The translations under genes and the position numbers were made by a program. From assembly GCF_003318235.1 (NCBI RefSeq), contig NZ_QOCG01000004.1:1-64000 (forward strand): a stretch of DNA of 64,000 nt, given 5' to 3'. This document shows positions 54,868 to 64,000 of the stretch, piece by piece. Within the stretch, counting starts at the first letter, position 1. The number at the start of each line of letters is the position of its first letter. The notes under the pieces are model-generated. The model worked only from the letters and a program-made list of their open reading frames with translations, searched no databases and had not been told where the DNA came from. This DNA is from Loktanella sp. D2R18. GTDB lineage: Bacteria; Pseudomonadota; Alphaproteobacteria; Rhodobacterales; Rhodobacteraceae.

Positions 54868-54889
54868 GGTGGATCTTGATCCACCCTAC
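54868..54889. repeat. GGTGGAT palindromic repeat, locus C
   Basis: GGTGGATCTTGATCCACCCT and AC, two bases after the dehydrogenase stop and six before the folD stop. It can form a hairpin and may end both convergent transcripts. Confidence 0.7.
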
Positions 54890-54894
54890 CTCAG

Positions 54895-55788
54895 TTAGGC
54901 AGTCAGCCCTTCGGGTTCTTTCAACCCGTTGGCGCGACTACAGGCGGTGACAGTATTCGCCAGAAGGCAAGCAATCGTCATCGGCCCAACCCCGCCCGGT
55001 ACCGGGGTTATCGCCCCAGCCACAGCGGCGCAGCTATCGTAGTCGGCATCACCCACCAGCCGGGTTCCGCCCTCTGGCTTATCAATACGGTTGATACCCA
55101 CATCAATCACCGTGGCACCCGGTTTGATCCAATCACCTGGGATCATCTGCGGGCGGCCCACGGCTGCAACCACGATATCAGCTTGGCGCACCACGGCGGG
55201 CAAGTCTTTCGTGCGGCTATGCGCGATAGTCACTGTGCAGCTATCACCGAGCAGCAACTGCGCCATCGGTTTGCCAACAATATTCGAACGACCTACAACG
55301 ACAGCATTCATGCCAGAAAGTGACCCATGATGGTCGCGCAACATCATCAGACACCCCAGTGGGGTGCAGGGGACCATGCTTTTTTGTCCTGTGCCTAGAA
55401 GGCCCACGTTTGAGACATGGAACCCATCCACATCCTTGGCTGGGTCAATGCTATTGATCACCAAGTCACTGTCCAAATGCCCGGGCAGTGGCAGCTGCAC
55501 CAGGATGCCATGGACATCCGGGTCCGCATTCAACTTCGCAATCAAAGCAAGCAATTCCGCTTCCGATGTCTGCGCATCTAATTTGTGTTCAAAGCTGTTC
55601 ATGCCAACTTCGACAGTCATTTTCCCCTTGGAACGCACGTAAACTTGGCTGGCAGGGTCTTCGCCCAAAAGCACCACGGCGAGCCCTGGTGTAATCCCAT
55701 GCACTTCTTTGAGACGGGTGACGTGCTCGGCGACTTTCGTGCGCACTGTCGCGGCAAAGGCTTTTCCGTCAATTACTGTTGCTGTCAT
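54895..55788 (-). CDS. folD: Bifunctional methylenetetrahydrofolate dehydrogenase/cyclohydrolase
   Basis: 297 aa. It interconverts one-carbon folates. [15 protein letters not shown] holds the catalytic Tyr/Lys, [20 protein letters not shown] and the NADP site [17 protein letters not shown] are signatures. Convergent with the dehydrogenase pseudogene. Bases 55789-55971 upstream hold no other gene. Confidence 0.96.
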   Translation of the reverse strand: MTATVIDGKAFAATVRTKVAEHVTRLKEVHGITPGLAVVLLGEDPASQVYVRSKGKMTVEVGMNSFEHKLDAQTSEAELLALIAKLNADPDVHGILVQLPLPGHLDSDLVINSIDPAKDVDGFHVSNVGLLGTGQKSMVPCTPLGCLMMLRDHHGSLSGMNAVVVGRSNIVGKPMAQLLLGDSCTVTIAHSRTKDLPAVVRQADIVVAAVGRPQMIPGDWIKPGATVIDVGINRIDKPEGGTRLVGDADYDSCAAVAGAITPVPGGVGPMTIACLLANTVTACSRANGLKEPEGLTA

Positions 55789-55971
55789 TGTATATCCCCG
55801 GCGTTGGTTACGTATGAAGGCTCCGCTGCCCGACCGCCAACTCCAACGGTAAGCAAATACACAGCCTCATTGGCGTCAACTTATCCATGCAATACGGGAT
55901 GTAATCCCCTAATCCGACATAATTTCGCGGTTTTTCGGCACCGGGTACGGCTCGCGTTTCTGATCAGAAAC

Positions 55972-56550
55972 CTATGGCTGCCATGCGCGTTGGTCGGGCA
56001 CATGCAGGCGCACAGCGTCGCCAACCTCGACCTTCCCCTCACGCTCCACCCAGGCCGTCACGCCACGTTTGTCCTTAGCCGCAGCCTTAAACTTGCGCCC
56101 AGCTTCTGGATTATCTTCTGCGATGACCTTAGCGGGCAGATGGCAGGGGCGATTTTCCATATCCACCACGATGGCAGAGCCGTCCGGGAATTGCAGCCGC
56201 GACGATGGGGGGAGGTGCGTGAAATCAGGAATACCTTTGATCACCATCGATGCGCCAACATCTGCGGGGTCTAGCTGGTCAAGCCCACACGCCGCAGCGA
56301 TCAATGTCAATTCTTCGGCCGCGAGAACCGTCAACTGCCGCACATTACGGATCGGCGTGTCACGGGGATATTGGCTGACCACGCGCGAACATGCTGGGCG
56401 TATCTCACCCCCATGCGCCTCACCCGGAATGCCCGCAAATGTTAGCACCGCCTCCGCTTGGTTTGTAGCGCGCAGCGACGCGTCGCGATCTGGCACATGG
56501 CCAATCCATACGACTTCGCCTGTGATTTCGGTCGGTTTGAGGGCTGGCAA
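55972..56550 (-). CDS. MOSC domain protein
   Basis: 192 aa from a TTG start at 56550 (PALKPTEITGEVVWIGHVPD). The MOSC domain is related to the C-terminus of molybdenum cofactor sulfurase; HGGEIRPACSRVVSQYPRDT holds a Cys expected for sulfur carriage. TTCCTTT on the plus strand (AAAGGAA in the gene) is six bases away and fixes the start; the frame from 56595 begins GTG inside a terminator region. It lies downstream of ftsH. Confidence 0.85.
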   Translation of the reverse strand: MPALKPTEITGEVVWIGHVPDRDASLRATNQAEAVLTFAGIPGEAHGGEIRPACSRVVSQYPRDTPIRNVRQLTVLAAEELTLIAAACGLDQLDPADVGASMVIKGIPDFTHLPPSSRLQFPDGSAIVVDMENRPCHLPAKVIAEDNPEAGRKFKAAAKDKRGVTAWVEREGKVEVGDAVRLHVPDQRAWQP

Positions 56551-56556
56551 GGCGCG

Positions 56557-56563
56557 TTCCTTT
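56557..56563 (-). promoter_or_regulatory. Ribosome binding site fixing the MOSC TTG start
   Basis: AAAGGAA on the minus strand, six bases before TTG at 56550. Confidence 0.65.
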
Positions 56564-56611
56564 TGTCGGACGGGTGTTTGCGACGAATGCACCACGTGCG
56601 GTCAATCTATT

Positions 56612-56652
56612 CAAGCAAAAACGCCGCCCCAAATGGGACAGCGTTTTCTTGA
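56612..56652 (-). terminator. Terminator after ftsH
   Basis: On the minus strand AAAACGC pairs with GCGTTTT, with inner TCCC/GGGG pairing and flanking CAAG/CTTG. The far arm runs into TTTTT. It lies directly after the ftsH stop. Confidence 0.6.
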
Positions 56653-56653
56653 A

Positions 56654-58570
56654 TTATGCTGATGGTTCGGGTTCTAGCCCGGCATCCGGTGTTTTGGGCT
56701 TTTTCGGCTTGGTCTTTGGGATCGCCGTCACCGAAGGCGTTTCAGATTTTGCGGCATCGCCGTCATCATCTTCGCCCGCATGGGGTGGTTCGCCTGCCAT
56801 AACGCGCTTAATCTCTGCACCTGTCAGCGTTTCATATTCAAGCAAGCCCTGTGCAAGACGTTCAAACTCATCGTTCTTATCGATCAAGATTTCACGCGCG
56901 CGCTCATATCCATTTTGAATAAACTCGCGGACTTCTTCTTCGATCAGCTCTTTGGTATGGGCCGACACGGACAGGCCCGCCGTATTGCCTTGATAGCCTT
57001 CGTGGGCTTCGGAATAGTCGATATTGCCAACTTTATCCGACATGCCCCAGCGCAAGATCATCGCGCGCGCCAATTGGCTGGCTTGCTGAATATCGCCCGC
57101 AGGGCCGTTGGATACCTGATCTTCACCGTATTTGATGATTTCAGCAGCCTTACCTGCCATCGTCATCGCAAGCCGCTGATGGCATTCGTCTTTGAACATG
57201 TTCAACCGGTCCATCTCAGGCAGGCTCATCACCATGCCCAACGCACCCCCGCGTGGAATGATCGTTGCCTTATAGACCGGGTCACATTTTGGCAGGCTGA
57301 TGCCCACAATCGCGTGCCCCGCTTCATGGTAGGCAGTCATTTCTTTTTGCTCGGCGGTCATCACCATTGACCGGCGTTCCGCGCCCATCATGACCTTGTC
57401 TTTAGCACTTTCAAAGTCGACCATCGTCACGAAACGACGTCCTATACGGGCGGCCATCAGCGCCGCCTCGTTCACAAGGTTCGCGAGATCGGCACCAGAA
57501 AATCCGGGAGAACCACGCGCAATAATGCGTAGATCAACATCTGGACCCAATGGAATTTTGCGCGCATGCACGCCCAAAATTTTCTCACGGCCTTTGATAT
57601 CCGGGTTCGGCACGGTGACCTGGCGGTCAAAGCGGCCAGGACGCAGCAACGCTGGGTCTAGCACGTCACGACGGTTGGTCGCGGCCACGATGATCACGCC
57701 TTCGTTGGCTTCGAACCCGTCCATTTCAACAAGCAATTGGTTCAAGGTCTGTTCGCGTTCGTCGTTACCGCCACCGTGGCCAGCGCCACGGGCACGGCCA
57801 ACAGCATCGATTTCATCGATAAAGACGATACAAGGAGCGTTCTTTTTGGCTTGTTCAAACATGTCGCGCACACGCGATGCGCCCACCCCCACGAACATTT
57901 CAACAAAATCAGACCCTGAAATTGTGAAAAATGGCACACCCGCTTCGCCTGCAATTGCACGCGCAAGCAAGGTTTTACCCGTACCGGGGGGGCCAACAAG
58001 CAGCGCACCTTTTGGGATTTTCCCGCCAAGGCGGCTAAATTTTTGCGGGTTGCGCAAAAACTCGACGATTTCTTCAAGCTCTTCCTTGGCTTCATCGATG
58101 CCTGCAACGTCGTCAAACGTGACGCGCCCATTCTTTTCAGTCAGCAGCTTGGCCTTTGATTTACCAAAGCCCATCGCCCCGCCTTTGCCGCCACCTTGCA
58201 TCCGGTTCATGAAATAGACCCAAACGCCGATCAACAACACAAAGGGCAGCAAGCTAATTAAGAAATTTTGCAGCAGCGAAGTCTCTTGACTGATAGCGGT
58301 GACAGGCACGTCTGCTTCAACCAAAAGCTCTGTGATTTCAGCATCTTCTGGCTTGATAGTCGTAAAGTTTGTACCGCTCGCGGTGTAACGCACGTTCTCG
58401 CCGTCGATTGTCACATCGGTCACTTGTCCTGCTTCGACAGCCTCAACAAATTGTGTGTAACTTTGGCTGTTTCCACGTGCCGACGGTGGTGTGCCGCTAA
58501 AGATTTGGAAAAGTCCAAGAACCATCAAAAACAAGACGATCCAAAAGACCATATTTCGCGCGTTGCCCAA
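56654..58570 (-). CDS. ftsH: ATP-dependent zinc metalloprotease FtsH
   Basis: 638 aa from TTG 58570 ([14 protein letters not shown]), the usual alphaproteobacterial N-terminus. Two membrane helices, an AAA domain with [16 protein letters not shown], and the zinc motif HEAGH. It degrades unstable membrane and cytosolic proteins. The start is fixed by AAAGGAG six bases upstream; the ATG at 58627 would add 19 residues not seen in the family. The C-terminus is acidic and Pro-rich. Confidence 0.95.
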   Translation of the reverse strand: MGNARNMVFWIVLFLMVLGLFQIFSGTPPSARGNSQSYTQFVEAVEAGQVTDVTIDGENVRYTASGTNFTTIKPEDAEITELLVEADVPVTAISQETSLLQNFLISLLPFVLLIGVWVYFMNRMQGGGKGGAMGFGKSKAKLLTEKNGRVTFDDVAGIDEAKEELEEIVEFLRNPQKFSRLGGKIPKGALLVGPPGTGKTLLARAIAGEAGVPFFTISGSDFVEMFVGVGASRVRDMFEQAKKNAPCIVFIDEIDAVGRARGAGHGGGNDEREQTLNQLLVEMDGFEANEGVIIVAATNRRDVLDPALLRPGRFDRQVTVPNPDIKGREKILGVHARKIPLGPDVDLRIIARGSPGFSGADLANLVNEAALMAARIGRRFVTMVDFESAKDKVMMGAERRSMVMTAEQKEMTAYHEAGHAIVGISLPKCDPVYKATIIPRGGALGMVMSLPEMDRLNMFKDECHQRLAMTMAGKAAEIIKYGEDQVSNGPAGDIQQASQLARAMILRWGMSDKVGNIDYSEAHEGYQGNTAGLSVSAHTKELIEEEVREFIQNGYERAREILIDKNDEFERLAQGLLEYETLTGAEIKRVMAGEPPHAGEDDDGDAAKSETPSVTAIPKTKPKKPKTPDAGLEPEPSA

Positions 58571-58576
58571 GGGGAG

Positions 58577-58583
58577 CTCCTTT
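58577..58583 (-). promoter_or_regulatory. Ribosome binding site fixing the ftsH TTG start
   Basis: AAAGGAG on the minus strand, six bases before TTG at 58570. Confidence 0.75.
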
Positions 58584-58646
58584 GAAGTCGGGGAATGAAA
58601 GCGACAGAGTCGTTTCAAGCGTTTCATCTAAAATAGAGCCTATTAC

Positions 58647-59927
58647 TCAATCTTCAATGCCAAACGCCCTAGAATGAAAATCCGCGACAATCTGCGCCGA
58701 CCAACCGTTCGACAGGCCAGCCAACGGCGCCGCAATCAGTGTGTCGCCTGACCAGACCGACGGTGACGCCATAAGCGACACTTGCGGCATGGATGCCTGC
58801 CGCCAATCAGGACAGTCGCGCAGCCCTTCGCCCAATGCCTGCACCCGCAACCCGTTCCGCACGGGCCCATCCAGATGCCAGCGTTGATCCCAGCGCAGCC
58901 CCGTCGCCGCAATGTCCAATCCATCGGGTCGTGTATATGGGTTCGTTGCCGACGCCTCGCGCAGGATGCGCGCGCCACCACCGGGCAGCGGCAGCAGGAC
59001 ACACCCGGCCAATGTCACCTTGTGACCTTTGCGCAGCTGGTCGACACGTGCGAGCAGGCTTTCAAACCGTGGTCTATAGGTGCGGCTCGCCACCCATGAA
59101 ATCGCTGCGGCCATCACCCGACGCGGCGCATCGTCATTGCTGAGGTCGAGCGCGACGGGATCAAAAATCAAATCTCCGGCGTCTTGTCGTACATGCAAGC
59201 GTGCAAAATCACGCGCAGCCCGCCGCAAGGATCGCTGCGCGGCCTGCATGTGATCGACCGTTTGCAAAAGACGTTTACGGGTAAGCCCAAGGGTTTCGAG
59301 CTGCGCATACATTTTGCGCGCCCGTACCCGGTCATAGCGCGGGTCATCGTTGCTCGGGTCATCGCACCACGCAATCTGTTCAGCGCGCAACCAATCCCGC
59401 AAAGCATCGCGTGATATCCCCAACAACGGGCGCCCGACCCGCAGCCCATCACGCAGATCGACACGGCTCATCGCGGTCAGCCCATCAATACCAGACCCGC
59501 GCGCAAGCCGCATCAACACGGTTTCAAGCTGGTCGTCTTCAGTATGACCAAGCAAAAGCGCGTCTACACCCGCCTGCCCGGCCCATGCATGCATCGCCTC
59601 CCAGCGTCCTTGGCGCGCAGCCCCTTGCAAATTGCCTTTGCGGTCCCAATCCCAACCAAGAGCGACATGGGCGATCCCGAGGTCTTTGGCTTGGTTCGCG
59701 ACCAATGCGATTTCGTCGCGCGCTTCAGGGCGCAGCCCATGATCAACAGTGACAGCCCGCAACCGCTTAGGGTCAACCGCCCGCGCGGCCATATGCATCA
59801 TCGCGATTGAATCGCCGCCACCCGACACCGCAAGCCCAATTACCGCCCGAGGCGTGACGACCCCAAGCTCGTGCAAGGCGCGGGTAAACTGGTCGGAAAG
59901 GTCAGAATGGGGTGCCGCTACTGGCAT
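58647..59927 (-). CDS. tilS: tRNA(Ile)-lysidine synthase
   Basis: 426 aa. The PP-loop ATP motif is AVSGGGDSIAM (about 33-43). It adds lysine to C34 of tRNA-Ile so that it reads AUA. The C-terminal substrate-binding part is present. It overlaps cpoB by ten bases and lies 76 bases upstream of ftsH, a common arrangement. Confidence 0.93.
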   Translation of the reverse strand: MPVAAPHSDLSDQFTRALHELGVVTPRAVIGLAVSGGGDSIAMMHMAARAVDPKRLRAVTVDHGLRPEARDEIALVANQAKDLGIAHVALGWDWDRKGNLQGAARQGRWEAMHAWAGQAGVDALLLGHTEDDQLETVLMRLARGSGIDGLTAMSRVDLRDGLRVGRPLLGISRDALRDWLRAEQIAWCDDPSNDDPRYDRVRARKMYAQLETLGLTRKRLLQTVDHMQAAQRSLRRAARDFARLHVRQDAGDLIFDPVALDLSNDDAPRRVMAAAISWVASRTYRPRFESLLARVDQLRKGHKVTLAGCVLLPLPGGGARILREASATNPYTRPDGLDIAATGLRWDQRWHLDGPVRNGLRVQALGEGLRDCPDWRQASMPQVSLMASPSVWSGDTLIAAPLAGLSNGWSAQIVADFHSRAFGIED

Positions 59928-60736
59928 CCCAAATTCTGCATCGCAAACTGCGCGTCATTGACCGCCGGGTTGCCCGGAAAGCGCACATTGACTTCGGCAA
60001 GCGTCAAACACGCGTCTTGAGTCTGTCCAATCGCACCCAAGGATGCCCCCAATTTATACAGTGATGCAGGGGCATGTGCGCCCGTCGCATCGGCGGAAAA
60101 CGCCTCCAAATAGGCGCGTGCAGCGTCAGTTGGCTGACCAAGCCCTTCAAGCGCCTCACCGCGCATATAATTGACTTGTGCCGCTAGCGGGCTTCCCGGA
60201 TAGGTCGTGCCAAAGGTCTCAAGCTGGTCCAAGGCGCCGCGAAAGTCACGGTTCGCGAGCGCCTCCCGCGCCCGCTCAAAATCTGTCTGCTCACCAATGG
60301 CGAGTGCGGGGCCACCTGTCGCAGGTGGTAAGTTCGGCGCGGGCACATCGGCCCCATTATCAACGCCACCAAGACTAGGCGTGTCGCCAAGCTGGGCAAT
60401 GTCGCAATTGGCTTCAAGTTCACACAGCCGGAATTCAAGATCGCCCACACGGTTGGTGCCATCCACCGTGATCCGGTTCACCCGAAATTCAAGCTGCTCG
60501 GTCTTTGAGGTCAGGCGTTGCAATTCTGCTTCGATCGCATTGAGCCGGTCAAGCGGTGTATTGCCCGCGATCCCGCTGTTTAGACCACCAGTGGTTGACA
60601 GCTCGCGGCGCAACAGTTGCACGTCACCATAAAGCCCGGTCAATTGCTGTCGAATATCGGCCAATGTTTCCTCTTGGGCAACGGCAGGCAGCGGCGACAA
60701 CAAAATGGCGCAAAGAACGACAATACGGTGCAACAT
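59918..60736 (-). CDS. cpoB: Tol-Pal system protein CpoB/YbgF
   Basis: 272 aa. Signal peptide (about 1-20), an N-terminal coiled coil (IRQQLTGLYGDVQLLRRELS to about residue 115), a Pro/Gly linker and C-terminal TPR units (DFERAREALANRDFRGALDQ). CpoB links the Tol-Pal machine to septal wall synthesis in the periplasm. It follows pal. Confidence 0.9.
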   Translation of the reverse strand: MLHRIVVLCAILLSPLPAVAQEETLADIRQQLTGLYGDVQLLRRELSTTGGLNSGIAGNTPLDRLNAIEAELQRLTSKTEQLEFRVNRITVDGTNRVGDLEFRLCELEANCDIAQLGDTPSLGGVDNGADVPAPNLPPATGGPALAIGEQTDFERAREALANRDFRGALDQLETFGTTYPGSPLAAQVNYMRGEALEGLGQPTDAARAYLEAFSADATGAHAPASLYKLGASLGAIGQTQDACLTLAEVNVRFPGNPAVNDAQFAMQNLGCQ

Positions 60737-60755
60737 AGGGGGTCCTTTGGGCTGG

Positions 60756-61274
60756 TTAGCTAGTAATGGCAGAGAATGAAAGAACAGTTACCGCGCGACG
60801 GTTTTGCGAATAGCAGGCCTCGTTTGAACAGACCTCAATCGGGCGCAATTTGCCGTAGCTGATCACCTCAAGCCGGGTCGTTGGAACCCCGCGTGACACC
60901 AAATACTCGCGTACAGCATTGGCGCGGCGTGCACCCAGTGCGATGTTATATTCGCGCGTACCCTGCTCGTCCGCGTGGCCTTCGACCACGGCGCGGTAAT
61001 CGGCATTGGTTAACAACCATTGCGCCTGGCCATCCAAAATGCGCTGACCTTCGGGGGTAAGCGTCGACGTATCCACTGCAAACAGCACCCGGTCGCCAAT
61101 CGCCTGATTGAAATATGCGGGGCTGGTCGGGTCACTTGCTGATCCTGCCAGAGCGCCGTCGGCGCCTGCACCACCTGCGCCTGCGCCACCGGCACCACCT
61201 AAGCGGTCGGGATTGGTACAGGCTGCCGTGCCCAATACCAAAAGCAGCATCGTCGCTTTTGTCATCATATTCAT
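60756..61274 (-). CDS. pal: Peptidoglycan-associated lipoprotein
   Basis: 172 aa. Lipobox LGTAAC with Cys19, then a Gly/Ala-rich linker (about 24-47). The OmpA-type domain has VLFAVDTSTLTPEGQRILDG and VEGHADEQGTREYNIALGAR. It holds the outer membrane to the wall and binds TolB. Confidence 0.95.
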   Translation of the reverse strand: MNMMTKATMLLLVLGTAACTNPDRLGGAGGAGAGGAGADGALAGSASDPTSPAYFNQAIGDRVLFAVDTSTLTPEGQRILDGQAQWLLTNADYRAVVEGHADEQGTREYNIALGARRANAVREYLVSRGVPTTRLEVISYGKLRPIEVCSNEACYSQNRRAVTVLSFSAITS

Positions 61275-61348
61275 TGGTTCAATCCTGTTTTTATCTGCTC
61301 GTTTTCATCAGCATAGCATGGCTGAATGGTTCTGGGAATGTACTTTGA

Positions 61349-62662
61349 CTAGGGCTGCAAGGGGCCCCATGATGGATCCGATGCGGCCCCTTGGACCGGG
61401 ACAGCCTTCAGGTTACGGCCCGAAATATCAATGGAATACAGCGATGATGTGCCGCTTTCGCCTTGTGTTTCTCGGCTAAACATAATCACCCGGCCATTCG
61501 GGGACCATGTTGGACCTTCGTCCAAGAACGACGCCGTCAGCAGGCGTTCTTCTGAGCCATCCGTGCGCATCACGCCGATATGGAACCGTCCTGCGTTTTG
61601 TTTGGTAAAGGCAACCAAATCCCCCCGAGGCGACCAAACCGGCGTTGAATAACGCCCCTCGCCAAAGGAAATCCGGCGCGCCTCGCCGCCATTGGCGGAC
61701 ATAATGTAAAGCTGCTGCGTGCCGGAACGGTCGCTTTCAAAAACGATCTGCGTGCCATCAGGCGACAGGCTTGGCGCGGTTTCAATCGAAGGCGCAGAGG
61801 TCAGCCGCGTATATTGCCCCGACGCAAGGTCCGAACGGAAAATGTCCGTGTTCCCGCCATTGGAAAGACTATAAATCACTGATCCACCATCGCGCGAAAA
61901 CCGGGGGCTGAACGCCATTTCGCCAGGGGCCGTCTGCAACTGCTGACGCCCGACATTGGCGACGTTCAAAAGGTTGATCCGTGGGAAACCGCTTTCATAG
62001 CTGGTATAAAGTATCCGGTCGCCGGTAGGTGAAAACCGTGGTGCCAGCACAATGGCACTGCTATCGGTCAGATATTGTGTATTTTCACCGTCAAAATCCA
62101 TCACGGCCAAACGCATTTGGCGGTTATCTTTAGGGCCGCTTTCCGCGACATAGACAACGCGGCTATCAAAATAGCCGCCTTCGCCCGTGATCCGGCTATA
62201 GACTGCATCCGCAACCTTATGGCCCATGCGCCGCCAGCCAGCGGTGGTGCCTGCAAGCTGCAAACCGCCGCCCAATTCTTGGCCAGAATAGATATCATAC
62301 AGCCGGAATTTCACAGTCATCTGGTTGCCATTCACCGCAACCGCGCCTGTGACCAAAGCCTGCGCATTGATCGCGCGCCAATCGGCAAAGGCAATCGGCT
62401 GCGAGAACGACGTGATCTGCGAGATATACGCATTCGCCGGAATTTCGCGGAACAACCCGGTGCCGGACAGGTCTTGGGCGACCAAGCGGTTTAAATTGTT
62501 TACGACCTGTGCGGCTTCGGCGTTTTCAGCCTGAAATACGGGGGCTGCAAAGGTAATCGGTTCGATCACCCCATCGGTGATGGTCAGCCGCAACGGGCCG
62601 TTTTGAGCAGCGACAGGTCCTGCCAAAATTAGGGCCACCAAAAGTGTCAGAATTTTTTTCAT
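61349..62662 (-). CDS. tolB: Tol-Pal translocation protein TolB
   Basis: 437 aa. Signal peptide [20 protein letters not shown], an N-terminal TolB domain and a six-bladed propeller with repeated SPTGDRILY / [20 protein letters not shown] units. It is periplasmic and links Pal to TolA. ATG 62662 (GAGGCG upstream) is preferred over 62683. Confidence 0.95.
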   Translation of the reverse strand: MKKILTLLVALILAGPVAAQNGPLRLTITDGVIEPITFAAPVFQAENAEAAQVVNNLNRLVAQDLSGTGLFREIPANAYISQITSFSQPIAFADWRAINAQALVTGAVAVNGNQMTVKFRLYDIYSGQELGGGLQLAGTTAGWRRMGHKVADAVYSRITGEGGYFDSRVVYVAESGPKDNRQMRLAVMDFDGENTQYLTDSSAIVLAPRFSPTGDRILYTSYESGFPRINLLNVANVGRQQLQTAPGEMAFSPRFSRDGGSVIYSLSNGGNTDIFRSDLASGQYTRLTSAPSIETAPSLSPDGTQIVFESDRSGTQQLYIMSANGGEARRISFGEGRYSTPVWSPRGDLVAFTKQNAGRFHIGVMRTDGSEERLLTASFLDEGPTWSPNGRVIMFSRETQGESGTSSLYSIDISGRNLKAVPVQGAASDPSWGPLQP

Positions 62663-62767
62663 CTTCTTCGCCTCATTTCGCATCGTCAGGTTGCCCCTGA
62701 TCCGCGTCTCTCTTTATTTTCATAGCAGATGGATGAAACCATTTCACCTCACCTGCGCGTGTTCTTT

Positions 62768-63892
62768 TTACCGTAGCCGCATCTGACTTGGGTCAAATGT
62801 GATTACGATGTCTTTCCAGTGTTCAAACTTCTCGGATGGCAAATTGTACCCCCCACGTTCGACCGAGCAACGCAAAATTGCGCGACGAGCTGCATCAAAT
62901 GCAGTGCGCGTGGCAGCTTCATCCCCGCCGCTACTTGAAATCAGTTCGACATCATTGCCGACGACTCTGCGGTTGGCATCCAAGCTAAACCCAACTTCGA
63001 CGACGACGTTCGCGGCTTGCGAGCCCGTATTTACGTTCCAACACGCGCTTATCGCCAAACGAAAACTCGACTCCTCTAGCGACGTTAAGGCTGGGCCTAC
63101 AGCAACCGCTGGCGCTTCAGCAGCCAAAGCCGCTGCAAGGGCCGCTTCGACAGCGTCATCGCTGGGTGTTTCCACCTCGGTAGGCGCCTCTGCCGTTTCG
63201 GTTGGCGTATCAGGCTCCGGCGCTGGTGGCGTCGGGCGGCTAGGCCGCGAAACGGGGCGCAACGAGGTTTCAACCAAGCCTGACGGCTTTTCATCCTCAA
63301 TCGCGATTTCAGTTGCCGTTACTTCGGGCGCAGTTGGGGTGTCGTCTTCGATTGGCACATCTGCGGTTGTTGTTTCATCTGGCACGACTACTTCGCGCAC
63401 GGTATCATCGATCTGCGCATCCGGTGGAGGTGGCGCAGTTGGAACCGTCGCGACACGCGGCGCTTGCGTTGGCGCAGGCTCTGCATTGACGTCAACATTC
63501 GGCGACGATGGGAGCGATTCAGGCACATCGGGTGTCTCAGGGGGAGTGTCTTCTGCCTCGGTCACCAGCATCTCTGGCGGCGGGGGTGGTGGAAGCTCAT
63601 CATCAGGTGGATCAACTGGGTCTGGGGGCGGCGTATGCTCTGCCGGGTCCTCTGCCGATGGTGGCGGGGGCGGTGTGTCGTCAATTTCCGGCTGCACTGG
63701 CGCAGTGGGGTCGGCTTCACCCGGCTCGGGTGTGCGGGCAGCCCTCAATTCTTCAAAGGCTTCGCCACTAATGACGGATACATCCATCGCGTCAAAGTCC
63801 AGCGGGTCCGCATTGAACCCCCAGCCAAAGAACAGCCAGCCAATCAAAGCAACATGGCCTGTGGCAGAAATATACGTGCCCGGCGTGCGCAT
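62768..63892 (-). CDS. tolA: TolA-like energy transducer
   Basis: 374 aa. One N-terminal membrane helix (about 9-29), a long Pro/Glu/Thr-rich stretch (about 55-260) in place of the helical Lys/Ala domain of enteric TolA, and a C-terminal globular part that includes FRLAISACWNVNTG. Position before tolB and after tolR identifies it. Its ATG lies three bases after the tolR stop. Confidence 0.88.
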   Translation of the reverse strand: MRTPGTYISATGHVALIGWLFFGWGFNADPLDFDAMDVSVISGEAFEELRAARTPEPGEADPTAPVQPEIDDTPPPPPSAEDPAEHTPPPDPVDPPDDELPPPPPPEMLVTEAEDTPPETPDVPESLPSSPNVDVNAEPAPTQAPRVATVPTAPPPPDAQIDDTVREVVVPDETTTADVPIEDDTPTAPEVTATEIAIEDEKPSGLVETSLRPVSRPSRPTPPAPEPDTPTETAEAPTEVETPSDDAVEAALAAALAAEAPAVAVGPALTSLEESSFRLAISACWNVNTGSQAANVVVEVGFSLDANRRVVGNDVELISSSGGDEAATRTAFDAARRAILRCSVERGGYNLPSEKFEHWKDIVITFDPSQMRLR

Positions 63893-63895
63893 GCC

Positions 63896-64000
63896 CTACC
63901 CGTCCGACCCCGCGAATGATGGACCACCAACATCAGTCACCAGACCAATGTTAGAAAACCCTCCTGCGTTCAACGCGCCCATAATTTCGGCAACAGCGTT
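63896..64000 (-). CDS. tolR: TolR, C-terminal part only
   Basis: The last 34 codons of a gene that begins outside the window. The translation includes NAVAEIMGALNAGGFSNIGL and ends at TAG (63896-63898), matching the C-terminus of TolR/ExbD proteins. It is the proton-channel partner of TolQ and TolA in the inner membrane. Confidence 0.85.
   Translation of the reverse strand, partial: NAVAEIMGALNAGGFSNIGLVTDVGGPSFAGSDG

Overview
The window is a chromosomal segment of an alphaproteobacterium, most likely the Roseobacter group of the Rhodobacteraceae. The evidence is gene order and protein type: a ctaC-ctaB-coxF-ctaG-ctaE-surf1-thrC-M16 peptidase run, lysC followed by ptsP, a tolR-tolA-tolB-pal-cpoB-tilS-ftsH run, a complete-looking tad (Flp pilus) operon, and the absence of any plasmid or phage structural genes. 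The exact genus cannot be read from the sequence.

Region 1 to about 5.75 kb looks accessory. It holds two regulator/short-chain dehydrogenase pairs (AraC with a divergent SDR; TetR with a divergent SDR), decayed intergenic repeats, and a tyrosine recombinase directly downstream of tRNA-Cys(GCA). The recombinase carries a one-base deletion that replaces its last residues.

From 6.0 to 40.6 kb the content is mostly core metabolism. It includes a neuC-like epimerase with two tandem GT30 (Kdo-transferase family) genes; modABC behind a histone-deacetylase-like gene; Nudix and DUF1178 genes; lysC-ptsP; EcsC-like, GNAT and flavin reductase genes; a SulP transporter; mtnP-apt; an FAD-linked D-2-hydroxyacid dehydrogenase; and the cytochrome c oxidase assembly cluster running into thrC, an M16 peptidase and a GNAT gene. 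tldD, dprA, topA and a scoA-small ORF-scoB CoA-transferase operon follow.

From 40.6 to 54.0 kb lies a Tad locus: lytic transglycosylase (divergent), two small Flp-like pilins, cpaB, cpaC, an OmpA lipoprotein, tadZ, tadA, tadB, tadC, two TPR lipoproteins, the prepilin peptidase, then a MoxR-like AAA ATPase. Intrinsic terminators separate several units. No tadE, tadF, tadG or cpaD is visible here.

From 54.0 to 64.0 kb are a frameshifted 3-hydroxyisobutyrate dehydrogenase-like gene, folD, a MOSC protein, ftsH, tilS and the Tol-Pal cluster, which runs off the window inside tolR. A GGTGGAT...ATCCACCCTAC palindromic repeat recurs at three loci. Two single-base homopolymer frameshifts (recombinase and dehydrogenase) and several TTG starts with strong ribosome binding sites are the main gene-model points.
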